64,000 nt of DNA from Paratissierella segnis (lineage in GTDB: Bacteria; Bacillota; Clostridia; Tissierellales; Tissierellaceae), in contig NZ_JACRTG010000005.1 in NCBI RefSeq assembly GCF_014385195.1, positions 1 to 64,000 on the forward strand, written 5' to 3'. Below, one piece after another: positions 27,137 through 35,705 of the stretch. The notes below the pieces were generated by a model. That model searched no databases and had not been told where the DNA came from. It saw only the letters and a program-made list of their open reading frames with translations. Made by a program: the position numbers and the translations under genes. Numbering within the stretch: position 1 is the stretch's first letter; every line of letters starts with the position of its first letter.

Positions 27137-28795
27137 ATGAAAAAGAGAAAAATATTAGCAATTCTAATGGTATCAATTATAATATCGGCTTTTGTATCCG
27201 GTTGTGCTAATGACAATACACCTGCAAACAATTCTGAAGATCCGGGACAAACACCTGCGGATAACACAGCATCTGAACCAAAAGTAGGAGGGGAATTGGT
27301 AGTAGGAATCACCGGAGATCCATATAGCCTTGCAACTTGGAATTCAAATGATATGAATTCCTCAATGATAATGAATTTGGTTTTACCCGCATTGATGGTA
27401 ACAGATGAAAATGCAAACAAAGTTCCGTATATAGTAAAGGACTATAATATCAGCGATGATGCTTTGGTTTATACGGTTACAATACATGATGGCTTAAGCT
27501 GGCATGACGGAGTCCCATTTACAGTGGAAGACTTGGCTTTTACAGCTGACTATGCTGTAAAGTATAAATTAGGCTATGGTGCAGATATGTATGCATCCGT
27601 CGAAAAAACTGAAATCGTAGATGATACAACTATAAAATATTATTTATCATCACCTCAGGTAAACTTCCTATCACAGATGGGTTTCTGGGTGGATATAATG
27701 CCGAAACATGTATTTGAAAATGTAGATGATCCGGCAAATTATGACTATGATGGTTTGGGATTTGGGCCATACAAGGTAAAGGATTATGTAAAAGGGCAAT
27801 ATTATGTGCTTGAAAGAGTAGAGAATTGGCCATTGGCTAATGATGGACAAGGTGCATATCTGGACACTATAACCTTTAGAGTATTTCCGGATGCAAATGC
27901 ATTGGTATTGGCTATTATGAATGGAGAAGTAGATGTATCCGGTTCGGCATTGCCTATTGCAGCTCAAAAACAATTGGAGGCTGAACCCGATAAATTTGGT
28001 ATTGAAAAGGTCAACTCATTGGGATTTGGATACTTCAGTTTCAATTATAAAAATGAACTTTTAAGCGACCAAAAGGTTAGGGAAGCAATTGCTATGACAA
28101 TTGACAGAGATGCATTGGTCAACATAGCGATACAAGGCGGAGCTATTAAGATGGATACACCGATATCACCTGTTTTTCCTGATTTGGTAAAATCAGATAT
28201 AAAATATCCGGCATTTGACATTGAAGGAGCTAATAAATTATTAGATGAGGCAGGATATTCAGATACCAATGGAGATGGCGTAAGAGAAGGAAAGAATGGA
28301 AAACTACTGGAATTTGACTTAATATATCGTACATCCACAGCAAATATAGATTCAATTGCAAATATATTTAAAGCCAATGCTGAAAAGGCCGGTATAAAAA
28401 TTAACCTGCAACCTGTAGATCCTGCAACATATACAGATAAGGTTGTAAAGCAAAAAACATTTGATATAAATGTTATTGACTGGGGAGTAATAGACGACCC
28501 CGATTCATCATTGAGTACAATTTATAAATCGGATGCAGCTCTAAATATTATGAGCTATAAAAATGATAAGTTAGATGAATTGCTTGAAAAGTCAGCATCT
28601 GAACCAAATTATGAAAAGCGTATAGAGATAATGAACGAATTTCAGAAAGAATTTGTAAAGGAACTTCCATCAATAAACACTTGGGTTAGAATAAATGCTT
28701 ATGGATATTCAAAAGATTTTGATGGCTGGGAAATAACACCCGGGTTATATGGTCTGATGGATGTGAAGGATTTAGTTAAAGTATACAAAAAATAG
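27137..28795 (+). CDS. oppA: Peptide-binding lipoprotein OppA/DppA
   Basis: A 552-residue extracellular solute-binding protein (SBP family 5). The lipoprotein signal ends in VSGC (Cys near residue 23), then a low-complexity linker, then the binding domain with the family signatures LVYTVTIHDGLSWHDG (about 113-128) and AIAMTIDRDALVN (about 318-330). It captures the ligand and delivers it to OppBC. AAGGAGG precedes the ATG. Its place after the deacylase gene, not at the operon start, is unusual and argues for one dedicated import-and-degrade unit. Confidence 0.92.
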   Translation: MKKRKILAILMVSIIISAFVSGCANDNTPANNSEDPGQTPADNTASEPKVGGELVVGITGDPYSLATWNSNDMNSSMIMNLVLPALMVTDENANKVPYIVKDYNISDDALVYTVTIHDGLSWHDGVPFTVEDLAFTADYAVKYKLGYGADMYASVEKTEIVDDTTIKYYLSSPQVNFLSQMGFWVDIMPKHVFENVDDPANYDYDGLGFGPYKVKDYVKGQYYVLERVENWPLANDGQGAYLDTITFRVFPDANALVLAIMNGEVDVSGSALPIAAQKQLEAEPDKFGIEKVNSLGFGYFSFNYKNELLSDQKVREAIAMTIDRDALVNIAIQGGAIKMDTPISPVFPDLVKSDIKYPAFDIEGANKLLDEAGYSDTNGDGVREGKNGKLLEFDLIYRTSTANIDSIANIFKANAEKAGIKINLQPVDPATYTDKVVKQKTFDINVIDWGVIDDPDSSLSTIYKSDAALNIMSYKNDKLDELLEKSASEPNYEKRIEIMNEFQKEFVKELPSINTWVRINAYGYSKDFDGWEITPGLYGLMDVKDLVKVYKK

Positions 28796-28806
28796 GAGGA
28801 AATAAA

Positions 28807-30009
28807 ATGCGTAAAGGAACTGAATATAAAGGATATAAAGCATATTCATATTTAGAAGCCGGGAAGGATTATCCTGTATTTGAATTTGCTGATTGGAATT
28901 GGGCAGGGGAATATTTAATTCCTCTGTCAGAAACAGAGGAAGAACGGGTACAAAAATTAGCTCAGGAGAAGATATTTATTGCTCTTCATGAGCATCCGGC
29001 GCTTTATCCAAAGAATATAGCCGAAACTGCAGCATATAATACTGCCGGGAGAGAATTCTGTGCATATGAGGCACTTTCAAAGTCTTATTTGGATTGTGTA
29101 TTTGACAATATGATGGATGGAACAAATACCATCTCTTCAAAATATGGGTGGAAATGGCGAGATATAATCCATGATTTGGGCATGCGTCTTTGTGATTTAG
29201 CCCATCAAGATTTTTTGATCCATTGTAAAAGAGTAGAGGATATATATAAAGCCCATGAAGAAGGAAAGATAGCATGGGTAGCTGTAATCGAAGGGGCGGC
29301 ACCGATAGAGAATGAATTGGATAGGATTGATATACTATATGGTCTTGGAGTAAGACAGCTTGGCATCACATATTCCGAGTCAAATGCCTTAGGAAACGGA
29401 CTTAAGGAGGATAATGACGGAGGGCTTACAAAGTTTGGCAAGCAGGCAGTAGAGAGAATGAATAAAGTGGGAATGTTGATAGATGTTTCTCACTGCGGAC
29501 CTAAAACAGCCTTCGATTCAGTCGTACATTCGCAAAAACCGATTATTGCAAGCCATGTAGGAGCAAGAGCTTTATGGGATAGTAAGAGATTGTTCCATGA
29601 TGATTTGATAAAGGCAATTGCTGAAAAAGGAGGAGTAATCGGAGTAGAATCAGCTCCTCATACCACCATGACAAAGACAAATATGACTCATGATATTGAA
29701 TCGGTAATGGAACATTTTGAATATATAGCCAATTTGGTAGGGATAGATCATGTGTCCTTTGGGATTGATTCTTTATATGGAGATCACGTAGGTCTGCATC
29801 ATGTATTTTCAGCCAGTCTATCAAAAGAAGAAACGAGCAACAAGGGTGTGGCTTATGATGAAGTCGAATATGTAAAGGGGCTTGAGAATCCCACAGAAGC
29901 ATCCTGGAATATTTTAAGATGGCTGGTCAAACATAATTATTCTGATGAGGATATAGAAAAGGTAATAGGTGGCAATGCTCTTAGAGTATTAAAAGAAGTC
30001 TGGAAATAA
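28807..30009 (+). CDS. Peptidase M19-like dipeptidase with altered first metal motif
   Basis: A 400-residue cytoplasmic protein of the M19 dipeptidase fold: the Glu ligand in VAVIEGAAP, the two His ligands in DVSHCGPKT and IASHVGARA, and the final GIDHVSFGIDS loop are all present. At the N-terminal metal motif, where M19 enzymes have HxD, this protein has H61-E62-H63. That change is shared by no other M19 gene in this window and could alter metal use or substrate. It lies 11 bp after oppA, so it should act on the imported compound after or beside the D-deacylase. No signal peptide is seen. Confidence 0.8.
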   Translation: MRKGTEYKGYKAYSYLEAGKDYPVFEFADWNWAGEYLIPLSETEEERVQKLAQEKIFIALHEHPALYPKNIAETAAYNTAGREFCAYEALSKSYLDCVFDNMMDGTNTISSKYGWKWRDIIHDLGMRLCDLAHQDFLIHCKRVEDIYKAHEEGKIAWVAVIEGAAPIENELDRIDILYGLGVRQLGITYSESNALGNGLKEDNDGGLTKFGKQAVERMNKVGMLIDVSHCGPKTAFDSVVHSQKPIIASHVGARALWDSKRLFHDDLIKAIAEKGGVIGVESAPHTTMTKTNMTHDIESVMEHFEYIANLVGIDHVSFGIDSLYGDHVGLHHVFSASLSKEETSNKGVAYDEVEYVKGLENPTEASWNILRWLVKHNYSDEDIEKVIGGNALRVLKEVWK

Positions 30010-30092
30010 GAGTTTTATCTCCCTTATATATTTTGAAAATAATGTATTTTTTAATTATTATTGGTAAAGATACAAAAAGGGAGGAATTTAAG

Positions 30093-30731
30093 ATGAGAGT
30101 GCCGAAACATATAGGAATTATTCCTGATGGCAATCGTCGCTGGGCTTTGACCAATGGCTTAACAAAGGAAAAGGGCTATGATAGGGGCTTGGATCCGGGG
30201 TTACATGTTTTTAAACTTTGTGAAAGATATGGAATCAAGGAGCTTACCTTCTACGGGTTTACAGTTGACAATACCAAAAGACCTAAATTTCAACGATTAG
30301 CATTTACAAGGGCATGCATTGATGCTGTTGAGATGTTATCAAGAGAAAATGCAGAACTTTTAGTTATGGGAAATTACGAATCACCTATGTTTCCCAAAGA
30401 GTTATTTCCATATATAGAGAGAAAGAAATTTGGCTCAGGGGGAGTAAAGGTTAATTTTTTAGTCAATTATGATTGGGAATGGGATATTGAAAGCTATTTA
30501 AAAATGGAAGAAAAAAATGACTTAATTGGCTCCATAAAATCCAAAGATATATCCAGGGTGGATTTAATAATCAGATGGGGCGGTAGGAGAAGGCTCAGTG
30601 GATTTCTCCCATTACAATCAGTTTACTCCGATTTTTATATAATAGATGAGTTTTGGCCTGATTTTACCGAAGAGCAATTTAATAAGGCATTGGATTGGTA
30701 TCAAATTCAAGATATAACCTTGGGTGGATAG
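30093..30731 (+). CDS. Divergent undecaprenyl-diphosphate synthase family protein
   Basis: A 212-residue protein of the cis-prenyltransferase fold. The catalytic first motif is present as PDGNRRWA with D12 (normal form DGNGRWA), and the middle LTFYGFTVDNTKRP motif (normally LTLYAFSTENWKRP) is recognisable. The C-terminal motif reads IIRWGGRRRLSGFLPLQS where the canonical enzyme has IIRTGGEQRLSNFLLWQ. It is also shorter than typical UppS (about 245). Such paralogues are not the essential enzyme and their product is unknown. I start at 30093 (GGGAGG 9 nt upstream). It is 83 bp after the dipeptidase gene and ends the operon. Confidence 0.75.
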   Translation: MRVPKHIGIIPDGNRRWALTNGLTKEKGYDRGLDPGLHVFKLCERYGIKELTFYGFTVDNTKRPKFQRLAFTRACIDAVEMLSRENAELLVMGNYESPMFPKELFPYIERKKFGSGGVKVNFLVNYDWEWDIESYLKMEEKNDLIGSIKSKDISRVDLIIRWGGRRRLSGFLPLQSVYSDFYIIDEFWPDFTEEQFNKALDWYQIQDITLGG

Positions 30732-30759
30732 TTAGGGGTATCTCCGAAGGATATCATAT

Positions 30760-30790
30760 GACCGGCTTTTTGGGGCCGGTCTTTTTTTAG
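30760..30790 (+). terminator. Terminator of the opp operon / UppS-like gene
   Basis: GACCGGC (30760-30766) and GCCGGTC (30775-30781), 8-nt loop, then TTTTTTTA. Confidence 0.9.
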
Positions 30791-30857
30791 ATAGTTTAAA
30801 GAAGTTTTAGTAAAGTAAACTTTTCATGCGATTGCCGTGTTAAATAGGCACCTCATA

Positions 30858-30886
30858 TTGCAATATTTTCCTATTTGTAATAAAAT
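30858..30886 (+). promoter_or_regulatory. Probable promoter of the V-ATPase operon
   Basis: TTGCAA at 30858-30863, 17-bp spacer, TAAAAT at 30881-30886, about 70 bp before the first gene. Confidence 0.45.
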
Positions 30887-30915
30887 ATATACTTATAGTA
30901 AATATATACTTATAG
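30883..30915. repeat. Two tandem 17-bp repeats before the V-ATPase operon
   Basis: AAATATATACTTATAG occurs at 30883-30898 and again at 30900-30915, one unit overlapping the -10 region. It could be an AT-rich regulator site or a duplicated promoter. Confidence 0.6.
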
Positions 30916-30952
30916 AAATGTTTTTAAAACAATCAAACTAGGTGGTGGTGAT

Positions 30953-31279
30953 GTGGCAAAGGATGCAATGCAAATGGTAAAAGAAGCCGAAGAAAAGGCA
31001 AAAGAACTTTTAAACAATGCAACTAAAGAAGCTGAGAAATTAGGACAGGAGGCTGAAATACAGGGAGAAAACGAATACAAAAAAATTATAGAAAACGCAG
31101 AAAAAAAGGCCAAAGAAATTAAAGACAAGGCTATAGAAGAAGGCGAAAATTCGGCAAAATCAATTATTGAAAGAGGATCCAAGGAAGCATCCGATCTATT
31201 AAATTTGAAAGATGAAGATTTAATAAATGCAGTTGGCATTATTATTAAGAGGGTTGTGAATGTAAATGGCAATAGTTAA
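30953..31279 (+). CDS. ntpF: V-type ATPase peripheral stalk subunit F (AhaH/G-type)
   Basis: A 108-residue, almost entirely helical protein rich in Ala, Glu and Lys with heptad character (residues 5-80), the look of the V/A-ATPase peripheral stalk subunit variously called F, G or H. It pairs with subunit E to form the stator connecting the head to subunit I. The start is GTG at 30953 behind GGTGGTGGT. It is the first of nine genes in the order F-I-K-E-C-G-A-B-D, the order of the E. hirae ntp operon, and overlaps ntpI by 14 nt. Confidence 0.8.
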   Translation: MAKDAMQMVKEAEEKAKELLNNATKEAEKLGQEAEIQGENEYKKIIENAEKKAKEIKDKAIEEGENSAKSIIERGSKEASDLLNLKDEDLINAVGIIIKRVVNVNGNS

Positions 31280-33212
31280 TATGAGCGAATTCAACTTGTT
31301 TGCTTTTGATCATGATAGGGAAAAGCTTCTTCAGAAGCTTCAACAATTTGAATATGTTCATTTCCTTAATCTAGATGAAAATGAAGAATTAAAAGAAGAT
31401 GGATTAGAAAGTGTTGAGGTTCCGGAGAGAATTGCAGCTATTGATGAGGAAGTTCGTAAGGTAAAATATTTAATAGATATTTTATCAAATTATACTGAAA
31501 AGCCTACCGGAATTAAAGCCCTAAATAATGGTCTTGAAACATATGATTTTAATCAGCTTGAAGAAAAGGCATTGGGAATAGATTATCTTCCTTTATATAA
31601 TGAGATAAGAGAGTACTCAGCAAAAAAGGAGAACTTAGCTCAAGAATTAAATAAATTAGATGCCCTGATTTTCGAGTTAAACCCTTGGATAAAATTAAAT
31701 TGTGCAATTAAGGATTTAGATAAATTTGAAATAAGTAAAGTCTTCATAGGTTCAATTCCCATTAAATATATGAATAAATTGAACAATGATTTATCCGATA
31801 CAAAATATACGTATTTTGAAAATTTAGGTTTTGATAAAGAAAATTTATATTTATTGGCTATATCGGATATCTCGGAGTATGAAATAGTGAGTGATATTCT
31901 TCGAAATAATGGTTTTATAAAAGTGAAATTGTCCGGAGAAGATACTCCTAAAAATGAAATAGAAAAAACTAGGAATGAAATTAGCAATATTAAAAATGAA
32001 ATAGAAAATTATGAAAATGAAACAAAAAAACTGGCTGCAAATATATCTGATTTAGAAATTATTTATGAATACCTTCAGAACAAAAGGTTAAGGATTTCAG
32101 CATCGGAAAAATTTCTTAAAACTCCTAATGTAGATATAATAAAGGGATATATTCCATCTCACATGATTCAAGAGTTTAAGAAAGTTGTAAGCGATTCTTT
32201 GAATAATCCATATTATCTTGAAGTTAAGGATGCGGACAAGAATGATGAAAATGTACCTATATTGTTAGACAACTCAAAATTCAATAAATCCTTTGAATCA
32301 TTAACAGCTATGTATTCATTTCCAAAATATAATGAGATAGATCCTACACCGTTATTAGCGCCATTTTATATATGCTTCTTTGGGATGATGGCTGCAGACA
32401 TTGGATATGGTCTACTGATGTTAATTGGTACTTTTGTAGCCTTAAGGGTATTTAATTTCCCGGAGTCTACTAAGAGATTCATAAGATTTCTTTATTATAT
32501 AAGCTTTGCAATAATCTTTTGGGGTGTAATATTTGGGTCATTCTTTGGTGGAATTATTCCAATGAAGGGATTATTGGACCTTTCGAAGGATTATCAAAGT
32601 GTATTGATACTTTCAATCGCACTTGGATTAATTCATATATTTTTTGGATTAGGTATAAAGGCCTATCTAAATATAAGGGATGGACACTTTAAAGATGCTA
32701 TTTATGATGTAGGATTTTGGTATATGGCATTAACATGCAGTATACTTTATTTACTTTCATCTTTTATGCCTTTTCCCCCTATAGTAAAGACTATATCATT
32801 TGACATAATGTTAATAGGTATGGTTGGAATATTACTTACCGGAGGCAGAGATTATAAAAGCATAGGAGGAAAATTGGCAGGAGGTTTATATTCCCTATAT
32901 GGAATATCCGGGTATATAGGTGACTTGGTATCTTATTCGAGACTTATGGCACTTGGATTGTCAGGAAGTTTTATTGCAAGCGCTATAAATATGATGGTAC
33001 AGATGTTGAATAGTAAAGGCTTAATAGGCATAATATTTGGAGCAGTGGTTTTTGTAGGTGGACATGTCTTCAATATGGGACTTTCTATGTTAGGTGCTTA
33101 TGTCCATGCTATTAGACTTACCTTTGTAGAGTTTTTTGGTAAATTTTATGAAGGCGGAGGCGTACAGTTTAAATTGTTTAGAAGCAATCCCAAATATATA
33201 AACTTAAAATAG
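31266..33212 (+). CDS. ntpI: V-type ATPase subunit I (a subunit)
   Basis: A 648-residue protein with a soluble, coiled-coil rich N-terminal half (about 1-340) and a C-terminal membrane half with about eight segments. The stator arginines that face the rotor ring are seen in YSRLMALGLSG (about residue 560) and HAIRLTFVEFFGKFY near the end. It forms the ion half-channels and anchors the stalks. Length is normal. It overlaps ntpF. Confidence 0.92.
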   Translation: MAIVNMSEFNLFAFDHDREKLLQKLQQFEYVHFLNLDENEELKEDGLESVEVPERIAAIDEEVRKVKYLIDILSNYTEKPTGIKALNNGLETYDFNQLEEKALGIDYLPLYNEIREYSAKKENLAQELNKLDALIFELNPWIKLNCAIKDLDKFEISKVFIGSIPIKYMNKLNNDLSDTKYTYFENLGFDKENLYLLAISDISEYEIVSDILRNNGFIKVKLSGEDTPKNEIEKTRNEISNIKNEIENYENETKKLAANISDLEIIYEYLQNKRLRISASEKFLKTPNVDIIKGYIPSHMIQEFKKVVSDSLNNPYYLEVKDADKNDENVPILLDNSKFNKSFESLTAMYSFPKYNEIDPTPLLAPFYICFFGMMAADIGYGLLMLIGTFVALRVFNFPESTKRFIRFLYYISFAIIFWGVIFGSFFGGIIPMKGLLDLSKDYQSVLILSIALGLIHIFFGLGIKAYLNIRDGHFKDAIYDVGFWYMALTCSILYLLSSFMPFPPIVKTISFDIMLIGMVGILLTGGRDYKSIGGKLAGGLYSLYGISGYIGDLVSYSRLMALGLSGSFIASAINMMVQMLNSKGLIGIIFGAVVFVGGHVFNMGLSMLGAYVHAIRLTFVEFFGKFYEGGGVQFKLFRSNPKYINLK

Positions 33213-33229
33213 TTAAGGAGGAGCAATAG

Positions 33230-33709
33230 ATGAAATTTTCAGAATTTTTAATTGAACATGGTGGTTTATTTTTTGGATGTTTAGGTGCTGTGTTAGCAGT
33301 CTTATGTCCGGGTATAGGCTCAGCTAAAAATGTAGGATTAGTTGGAGAGGCAGCATCGGGGCTTATTATTGAGGAACCGGAAAAGTTTGGTAGATCACTT
33401 GTATTGCAGTTATTACCGGGCACACAAGGTCTTTACGGATTTGTTATAGGGTTGCTGGTAATGGGTAAATTAAATACTAGCATGGAATTGGCGCAGGGAT
33501 TATATTTATTAATTTCATGTGTCCCTGTGGCTGTTGTAGGATGGCTATCGGCCATTTATCAAGGTAGGGTTGCTATTGCCGGAATTACTATATTGGCAAA
33601 GAATGGAGAGCAGGCTACAAAAGGTATCATCTATGCGGTAATGGTAGAAACTTATGCGTTATTATCATTTGTTATGTCTTTAATCCTTGTAAACGCAGTA
33701 GGTTTCTAG
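33230..33709 (+). CDS. ntpK: V-type ATPase rotor ring subunit K (Na+-type)
   Basis: A 159-residue protein with four membrane helices in two hairpins. The residues that bind Na+ in the E. hirae ring all appear in matching positions shifted by one: L62, T65, Q66, Q111 and E140 (E. hirae L61, T64, Q65, Q110, E139, from memory), with Y69 also kept. This points to Na+ rather than H+ as the coupling ion. Only the second hairpin carries the ion-binding Glu. AAGGAGG precedes the ATG, a strong site that fits the need for many copies. Confidence 0.92.
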   Translation: MKFSEFLIEHGGLFFGCLGAVLAVLCPGIGSAKNVGLVGEAASGLIIEEPEKFGRSLVLQLLPGTQGLYGFVIGLLVMGKLNTSMELAQGLYLLISCVPVAVVGWLSAIYQGRVAIAGITILAKNGEQATKGIIYAVMVETYALLSFVMSLILVNAVGF

Positions 33710-33730
33710 AAAAATTAAGGATGTGAAGTG

Positions 33731-34288
33731 ATGTCAAATTTAGAAAACTTAACGCAAAAGATCATTGATGATGCCAAAAGTTCAGCTGAGGGAATCATAA
33801 AGGAAGCTGAAAAAAAGAAAGAGGGTTTAGTAAGTTCTAGGCTAGAAGAAGCAGAAAGATTAGCTGAAGAGATACTGGAACGCGCAAACAATGAAGCTGA
33901 GGCAATTAGATACGGAATAGTATCAAATGCAAAGCTTAAGGCAAGAGATAAAAAGATATCAGCAAAGAGAAATACAATGGAAAGAACTTTTCAATTAGCT
34001 AAGTCAAGTTTTACAAATATGAATGAAAAAGATTATTTAAATTTTCTTAAAAGCAATATTGGGAATTTAAAATTGAAAGGAACTGAAAATTTAATTGTTT
34101 CTGAAAATATGAGAGATAGTGTAAAGAATGCAGGATTTGCATTACAAATATCCGATACGGAAACCGTAGATTCGGGTTTTATGATAAAGGACAAAAATAC
34201 GATATTGAATTATACTTTTGATTCCATTGTAGATTACTTAAGAGATGAACTTGAGTCTAGTATAGTCCATAGCCTTTTTAAAGAATAG
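33731..34288 (+). CDS. ntpE: V-type ATPase peripheral stalk subunit E
   Basis: A 185-residue protein with a long N-terminal coiled coil (about residues 3-85, Ala/Glu/Lys rich) and a compact C-terminal domain (about 95-180) ending in the SGFMIKDKN and FDSIVDYLRDELE patterns of subunit E. It pairs with the small F subunit to make the stator stalk. I use the ATG at 33731; a GTG directly before it is also in frame. Confidence 0.88.
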   Translation: MSNLENLTQKIIDDAKSSAEGIIKEAEKKKEGLVSSRLEEAERLAEEILERANNEAEAIRYGIVSNAKLKARDKKISAKRNTMERTFQLAKSSFTNMNEKDYLNFLKSNIGNLKLKGTENLIVSENMRDSVKNAGFALQISDTETVDSGFMIKDKNTILNYTFDSIVDYLRDELESSIVHSLFKE

Positions 34289-34298
34289 GAGTGATTTC

Positions 34299-35303
34299 AT
34301 GGATAGGATGGATTTTGTCCAAGGTGTTGTCAGAACCAAAGTCATTGAAAAAAGGCTTCTCTCAAAAGCGCAAATTGATAGAATGGTGGATGCTAAGGAT
34401 ATAGATGAAGTTTTTAGGATGCTTAATGAAACTGAATACTCAAATGGGATAGCTAATATTTCTCGCTCTGAGGATTATGAAAAAATCTTATCCGAGGAGC
34501 TTAAAAGGGTATATAAATTAATGAGAGAGATAGCTAAGGAAGATCAAATTGTGGTGGACTTACTTGCTCTAAAGTACGATTATCATAATCTAAAGGTATT
34601 ATTAAAAGAAAAAATACTCAATACTGATTTATCCCAAAATTATATTCCAATTGGGACCATAGACATTCAAAAGTTAAAAAATGATTTTTTAACTGATAAT
34701 TATGAGGAAATCAAAAAAGAATTTAGGGAAGCTTTGGAAACTGCAATCAAGGATTATGATGAGACAAATGACCCCCAAAGGATAGATATAGTACTTGATA
34801 AAATATATTTCAGTCATTTATACAAAATGGCTAAAAGTACGGGAATTGAGTTATTTATAGAATATGTGGAAGATTCGATAGATTTTATAAATGTCAAAAC
34901 ATTAATTAGAATAAAAAAACAAAATAAAGACATAAATTTTCTAGAGGATGTCCTATTACCAAATGGTAAAATTGATAAAAATGATATTGTACTGTCTTTA
35001 AATGATTCTATAGATATAATTATAAATAAATTTAAAAACTATAGAATTAGTGAAGAACTTAAAAAAGGGTTAGAATCATATCAAGAGACTAATCATCTAT
35101 CGGATTTTGAAAAATACATGGATGATTATTTAATGGAGTTAAACAAAAGGTCTAAAAATATAATCTTTGGTCCGGAACCAATATTTTCCTATATAATAGC
35201 CAAAGAGACTGAAATTAAAGTCCTAAGGATAATCATGGTTTCAAAATTAAATGATCTTTCTCCGGAAGATATAAGAGAAAGGCTGCGTGATTTATATGTT
35301 TAA
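34299..35303 (+). CDS. ntpC: V-type ATPase subunit C (d-type rotor cap)
   Basis: A 334-residue helical protein of the AtpC/d family. Three similar helical segments, each with a Tyr/His-rich loop (for example KYDYHNLKVLLKEK near residue 90), form the funnel that joins the central stalk to the K ring. The end EIKVLRIIMVSKLN matches the family C-terminus. It lies 10 bp after ntpE and overlaps ntpG. Confidence 0.88.
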   Translation: MDRMDFVQGVVRTKVIEKRLLSKAQIDRMVDAKDIDEVFRMLNETEYSNGIANISRSEDYEKILSEELKRVYKLMREIAKEDQIVVDLLALKYDYHNLKVLLKEKILNTDLSQNYIPIGTIDIQKLKNDFLTDNYEEIKKEFREALETAIKDYDETNDPQRIDIVLDKIYFSHLYKMAKSTGIELFIEYVEDSIDFINVKTLIRIKKQNKDINFLEDVLLPNGKIDKNDIVLSLNDSIDIIINKFKNYRISEELKKGLESYQETNHLSDFEKYMDDYLMELNKRSKNIIFGPEPIFSYIIAKETEIKVLRIIMVSKLNDLSPEDIRERLRDLYV

Positions 35304-35604
35304 GATTGCTGTTGTAGGAGATAAAGATTCAATACTGGCTTTCAAGGCATTGGGGGTAGATGTATTTACTGCCTATGAAAGTGAAGAGACTAGAAAGATT
35401 GTGGACTTTATTGCCCACAATAACTATGGAATAATTTTTATTACTGAAGAGTTGGCAAAGCTTATTCCGGACACCATAGAGAGATATAATAAAGAGATAA
35501 TCCCTGCGGTAATCCTTATACCGAGCAACCGTGGAAGCTTAAATATTGGCATGGATAAAATTAACGAAAGAGTGGAAAAGGCAGTAGGAACAAATATATT
35601 ATAA
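35296..35604 (+). CDS. ntpG: V-type ATPase subunit G (F-type central stalk)
   Basis: A 102-residue alpha/beta protein beginning FKIAVVGDKDSILAFKALGVDV, the signature of the small central stalk subunit (called G in E. hirae, F in others). It binds subunit D in the rotor shaft. I use the ATG at 35296, which overlaps the end of ntpC by 8 nt; an ATG 9 nt upstream is also in frame. Confidence 0.88.
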   Translation: MFKIAVVGDKDSILAFKALGVDVFTAYESEETRKIVDFIAHNNYGIIFITEELAKLIPDTIERYNKEIIPAVILIPSNRGSLNIGMDKINERVEKAVGTNIL

Positions 35605-35705
35605 CTAGGCAAAGGTGAGCCTCGCTAAACGTATGGGGTAAGTTTTTTGCAAAGATGCAAAGAACCTTGAATTAAAATCTTGATATATAAAGGAGAGGGC
35701 TAATC
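35605..35705 (+). promoter_or_regulatory. Structured 100-nt spacer between ntpG and ntpA
   Basis: This is the only long gap in the V-ATPase operon. It can fold into two hairpins: AGGC/GCCT at 35607-35622 with an 8-nt loop, and a 9-bp stem (35642-35650 with 35657-35665, one G-T pair) with a 6-nt loop. There is no T-run after the second stem and no coding frame. It may stabilise or adjust expression of the catalytic genes; no known riboswitch was recognised. Confidence 0.4.

Noticed and set aside
30829..30860. A shared 10-mer (ATTGCCGTGT) with 2284-2293 as a third copy of the dispersed element.
   Set aside because: The match is limited to 10 bp with no flanking similarity.
35605..35650. Part of a cyclic di-GMP-I riboswitch (GGCAAAG ... 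CTAAA ... ATGG words), attractive because a GGDEF gene is in the window.
   Set aside because: Only short words fit; the paired stems and the tetraloop-receptor part of the class are not there.
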